From: Legionella genomosp. 1
GTDB taxonomy: Bacteria > Pseudomonadota > Gammaproteobacteria > Legionellales > Legionellaceae
Direction of reading: 5' to 3'
NCBI GenBank assembly: GCA_945901145.1
Contig: CAMDJY010000074.1
Span: 1 to 7,347 of the forward strand
DNA: 7,347 nucleotides
In this document: positions 4,767 through 7,347 of the stretch, one piece after another
Layout: the number at the start of each line of letters is the position of its first letter
How positions within the stretch are numbered: position 1 is the stretch's first letter
Notes under the pieces: generated by a model
The model's database searches: none
What the model was told of the DNA's origin: nothing
Seen by the model: the letters and a program-made list of their open reading frames with translations, nothing else
Program-made: the position numbers and the translations under genes

Positions 4767-6554
4767 CTAATCATGATTACTTTTTATTTGTTGTTGCATC
4801 GCTAATAATTTTGCAAAATACCCATTTTTCTTCTGCAACTCATCAATGGTCCCGTCTTCAATAATTTGACCGTGATCAAAAAATAAAATGCGGTCCATTG
4901 TCATGATGGTTGATAGCCGATGCGCAATAACAATCACGGTTTTGTTTTTCATAACAGCTTTAAGTGCATCTTGAATTTCTTGTTCAGTGACAGAATCCAG
5001 TGCAGACGTCGCTTCATCCAAAACTAGAATCGGCGCATTTTTTAGAATAGCACGTGCTATGGCAATGCGTTGACGTTGCCCACCAGAAAGCGTAATTCCT
5101 CTTTCTCCAACTACAGATTGATACTTATCAGGAAGTTGATTGATGAATTCATCACATTTTGCCAACTTTGCAGCTTTGACAACAGCTTCATCAGATGCCT
5201 TTGTATCACCATAACGTATGTTATCCATGATGGTTCGATGAAATAACTCTGTATTTTGAGGAATGAGCGCCATATTGTTCATTAAGCTGTCACGAGTGAC
5301 GGTGTTGATAGGTTGATTATCTATGCTGATCTCTCCTTGTTGCACATCATACAACCGAAACAATAAATTGATTAAAGTGGTTTTTCCTGCCCCCGAATAA
5401 CCAACCAAACCAACTTTCTGTTTTGGCTCAATGGTGAGATTAAATTTTTTAAAGATCAATTTGTTTGCGTCATAACCAAAACTGACCTCTTTAAAACGAA
5501 TTTTCTCTTCTGTTATACGCAGAGGCACTGCATTTTCATTATCTTGAACATCGTGTGAGGCAATAATAACATTTAAGGCTTGTTGGCATTTGCCAATGTT
5601 TTTAGAGAATTCAGGCATTTGATCATTTAACCCACTGATCATATTAGAAGTTGTAATAGATAATCCTAAAATGAATGCAAAATCACCCGCGGTTAACGAG
5701 CCTTGTACACGAAAATAAATTAACCCCACCATCAACAAGGCGATGAAAATCATATAAATAATATTTAGATTAAACGAAATAAACATGATGTGTTTTTGCA
5801 ACAACTTATCTTTTTGTCCAACCGCATTAAACACAGCTTCAATACGATTTGTCTCATGAGTCGTGTTTGAAAAAATCTTAGCGCTCACAATATTGGAAAT
5901 ACTATCCACTAATTGCCCCGTTACTCGGCTTTTTTCTTCGGCAAAATCGTGAGCAAAAGACGTTGTTTTTCTATTTAAAAGATAACCATTAATAATAAGT
6001 GCGATGACTCCAACGAATAAGATGATAGAAAAATAAACATGGACTGTCGCCAATAAAGCAAGTGATATAATCAGCATAAACAGATTGCCACAAATATACT
6101 GATTAAAGGATAAAATCATAGATTCAATCCCTTCTGAGACACTTTGCGTCTTATTCGCGAGATCGCCTGAAAAATTTCGTTGAAAAAAAGAAACAGAATG
6201 TTTCGTTAAATGCTTAAAGAGAGCAACAGAAATCTCAGTTCTCAACTTAGGGAACAAGTGCATGGTAATCAATTGATATATGCGAAAAGCGATGTTGTGC
6301 GTTAAAGTAATTAAGAGGACATAAAACGTCGCAGGATAAATAATTGCCTTTAAAAATAGAGTCGTATTATCTGCATGTAATGTAGCTGTATCAATAATAA
6401 CCTTCAAAAGATAAGGTGCTAATGCAAATTCAAAAGCAGCTACAACATTGATTAATACATATCCAGACATTGAAAATAGGTGGTGACGTAAGAAAAACCA
6501 AATAAATGGCATTAAACGTTCTGGCATTGGATTATCTAGAGCTCTGCTTGCCAT
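4767..6554 (-). CDS. ABC exporter, fused membrane and ATP-binding domains (MsbA/MDR-like half transporter)
   Basis: This is a 595-residue half transporter that should work as a homodimer in the inner membrane. The start at 6554 is fixed by a perfect AAGGAGG (6561-6567) 6 nt upstream; the frame stays open to 6596, but that longer start would ignore it. Six membrane segments lie at about 27-50, 67-90, 154-171, 175-192, 261-281 and 290-309. The nucleotide-binding domain is complete: A-loop Y361, Walker A GYSGAGKT (385-392), Q-loop Q433, signature LSGGQ (489-493), Walker B ILVLDE (509-514), D-loop SALD (517-520) and H545. It should hydrolyse ATP. Lipid, peptide or drug export are all possible; there is no peptidase domain. 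It follows the kinase-like gene by 107 nt on the same strand. Confidence 0.93.
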   Translation of the reverse strand: MASRALDNPMPERLMPFIWFFLRHHLFSMSGYVLINVVAAFEFALAPYLLKVIIDTATLHADNTTLFLKAIIYPATFYVLLITLTHNIAFRIYQLITMHLFPKLRTEISVALFKHLTKHSVSFFQRNFSGDLANKTQSVSEGIESMILSFNQYICGNLFMLIISLALLATVHVYFSIILFVGVIALIINGYLLNRKTTSFAHDFAEEKSRVTGQLVDSISNIVSAKIFSNTTHETNRIEAVFNAVGQKDKLLQKHIMFISFNLNIIYMIFIALLMVGLIYFRVQGSLTAGDFAFILGLSITTSNMISGLNDQMPEFSKNIGKCQQALNVIIASHDVQDNENAVPLRITEEKIRFKEVSFGYDANKLIFKKFNLTIEPKQKVGLVGYSGAGKTTLINLLFRLYDVQQGEISIDNQPINTVTRDSLMNNMALIPQNTELFHRTIMDNIRYGDTKASDEAVVKAAKLAKCDEFINQLPDKYQSVVGERGITLSGGQRQRIAIARAILKNAPILVLDEATSALDSVTEQEIQDALKAVMKNKTVIVIAHRLSTIMTMDRILFFDHGQIIEDGTIDELQKKNGYFAKLLAMQQQIKSNHD

Positions 6555-6601
6555 AATTATCCTCCTTCGATTGTGCCTTATAAATTTAAAGCGCAATTAC
6601 A

Positions 6602-6655
6602 GCCCCGGGGAGCAATGGAACAGCCAAACCGACTGCACTGGTCGTTCTTCGGTTT
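6602..6655 (-). repeat. Inverted repeats in the leader of the ABC exporter gene
   Basis: AAACCGA (6626-6632) and TCGGTTT (6649-6655) form a 7-bp stem. An alternative stem inside it is CGAC/GTCG (6630-6633 and 6641-6644), so the two structures cannot form fully together. A CCCCGGGG palindrome (6603-6610) follows on the transcript, 48 nt ahead of the ATG. There is no U tract, so it is not a standard terminator. It could be a leader structure or a weak stop after the kinase-like gene. Confidence 0.35.
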
Positions 6656-6661
6656 AAATAT

Positions 6662-7198
6662 CTATGCCTCAATGGCCCTCATAACTTTATTAACATCTTC
6701 ATCAACAATTTTATTGATTTCAGAATCATGATCTGAGCTACCAACAGATTCAACAATCAAGGTAGCGACTTCTTCATAAAAAGCATCTCGTTCGCGATGT
6801 TGTTTTTCCAAAAAATTCTTCATATCATCCACCGGAAGCGATGGAACCCGTCCATTTTCCATACGACTCAGTTGAGTTGGAATGGAGACTTTCAAATAAA
6901 CAACGAATTCCGAGGATAACAATTTTCGACATTGTTCGCTTGATACAACACATTCTTCCAATAAAACGACAACATTTTCTTTTCCGATACAGTGAGAAAT
7001 AATGTCTGCTTGACTGCGATTAAACGCTGCCTCCCCTTGCTCGCCTAGAATATCTCGTGTTTGTCGGCCAATGTAACGCTCAATACTTGGATTTGCATCG
7101 ACGAGTTGCCATTCTAATTTTTTAGCTAACGCTTCGGTAAATATAAACTTGCCTGCACCCATATGACCGACAATGAAAATACGTTTAGGCTTGTTCAT
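6662..7198 (-). CDS. Shikimate-kinase-fold protein with degenerate active site (probable pseudokinase)
   Basis: This is a 178-residue protein, the length of AroK/AroL. The start at 7198 has TAGGAG (7207-7212) 8 nt upstream. The fold is recognisable: IFIVGHMGAGK (7-17), IERYIGRQTRDILGEQGEAAF (39-59), VVYLKVSIPTQLSR (99-112), GRVPSL (116-121) and RERDAFYEE (135-143). Several residues needed by shikimate kinase are changed. The Walker A Ser/Thr after Lys17 is Phe18. The second Asp of the DxD motif is Asn36. The FR motif is F59-N60. The GGG shikimate-binding motif (as in ATGGG) is EEC (81-83). Lid R117 and R137 remain. It is therefore unlikely to phosphorylate shikimate and may bind nucleotide or act as a regulator. 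It sits in a minus-strand run ahead of the ABC exporter. Confidence 0.78.
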   Translation of the reverse strand: MNKPKRIFIVGHMGAGKFIFTEALAKKLEWQLVDANPSIERYIGRQTRDILGEQGEAAFNRSQADIISHCIGKENVVVLLEECVVSSEQCRKLLSSEFVVYLKVSIPTQLSRMENGRVPSLPVDDMKNFLEKQHRERDAFYEEVATLIVESVGSSDHDSEINKIVDEDVNKVMRAIEA

Positions 7199-7245
7199 TT
7201 TATATACTCCTAAGTTAATCTCAAAAAATGCTGCAAAAACTTCCG

Positions 7246-7347
7246 TTAGTTATTTTTTCCGCGCACGTAATAACCTGCCAACGCCATTACCAACCCCATT
7301 CCACTACTCATGGCTATACCAACCTGAGGTGAGTCTGAGTGAAAGGC
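7246..7347 (-). CDS. C-terminal 33 residues of a membrane protein, MFS-like guess
   Basis: Reading the minus strand from the window edge gives an open frame ending at TAA (7248-7246). The peptide has a polar start (AFHSDSPQ), then one hydrophobic Gly/Met-rich helix (VGIAMSSGMGLVMALAGYYV), then a short basic end RGKNN. This looks like the last transmembrane helix and cytosolic tail of a polytopic transporter, but the family cannot be set from so little. The kinase-like gene starts 47 nt downstream on the same strand with no terminator between, so they may share a transcript. Confidence 0.5.
   Translation of the reverse strand, partial: AFHSDSPQVGIAMSSGMGLVMALAGYYVRGKNN

Noticed and set aside
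6555..6596. Longer N-terminal start for the ABC exporter
   Set aside because: The 14 extra residues are highly basic and encode the AAGGAGG region itself. The ATG at 6554 has ideal spacing from it.

Overview
This is an AT-rich bacterial chromosomal window. The best guess is a gammaproteobacterium: it carries a YggX-type iron-trafficking protein, which is essentially limited to gamma- and betaproteobacteria. The mix of a chagasin-type inhibitor, a secreted NodB deacetylase and an esterase with a disordered polar tail would suit a Legionellales-like, host-associated lineage. That placement is inference; no rRNA or taxonomic marker gene is present.

Layout. Positions 1-1460 are on the minus strand: a 5' (N-terminal) portion of a WecA/WbpL-like glycosyltransferase, a periplasmic chagasin-family cysteine-protease inhibitor, and upstream of it a small cysteine-rich membrane protein. 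The last two form a tight pair. A perfect 12-bp hairpin spans the stop of the first and the start codon of the second, which suggests translational coupling. Positions 1616-4471 are on the plus strand: a secreted polysaccharide deacetylase, yggX, a complete tRNA-Phe(GAA) with a clear promoter, and an enterochelin-esterase-like hydrolase (E-set plus alpha/beta-hydrolase) without a signal peptide. Positions 4472-4766 are non-coding or doubtful and are dominated by a 27-bp-arm inverted repeat. Positions 4767-7347 are again on the minus strand: a homodimeric-type ABC exporter, a shikimate-kinase-fold protein whose catalytic residues are largely lost, and the last 33 residues of a membrane protein that runs off the window.

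How it fits together. The first half has an envelope theme: lipid-linked sugar transfer, polysaccharide deacetylation and periplasmic protease inhibition. The esterase downstream of the tRNA has no siderophore genes beside it, and its substrate is unknown. It may be accessory cargo lying between the tRNA and the inverted repeat. The minus-strand group at the right end reads as membrane protein, degenerate kinase, then ABC exporter. No complete mobile element, CRISPR array or defence system is visible. The strongest leads are the coupling hairpin, the degenerate kinase, the orphan esterase and the large inverted repeat.
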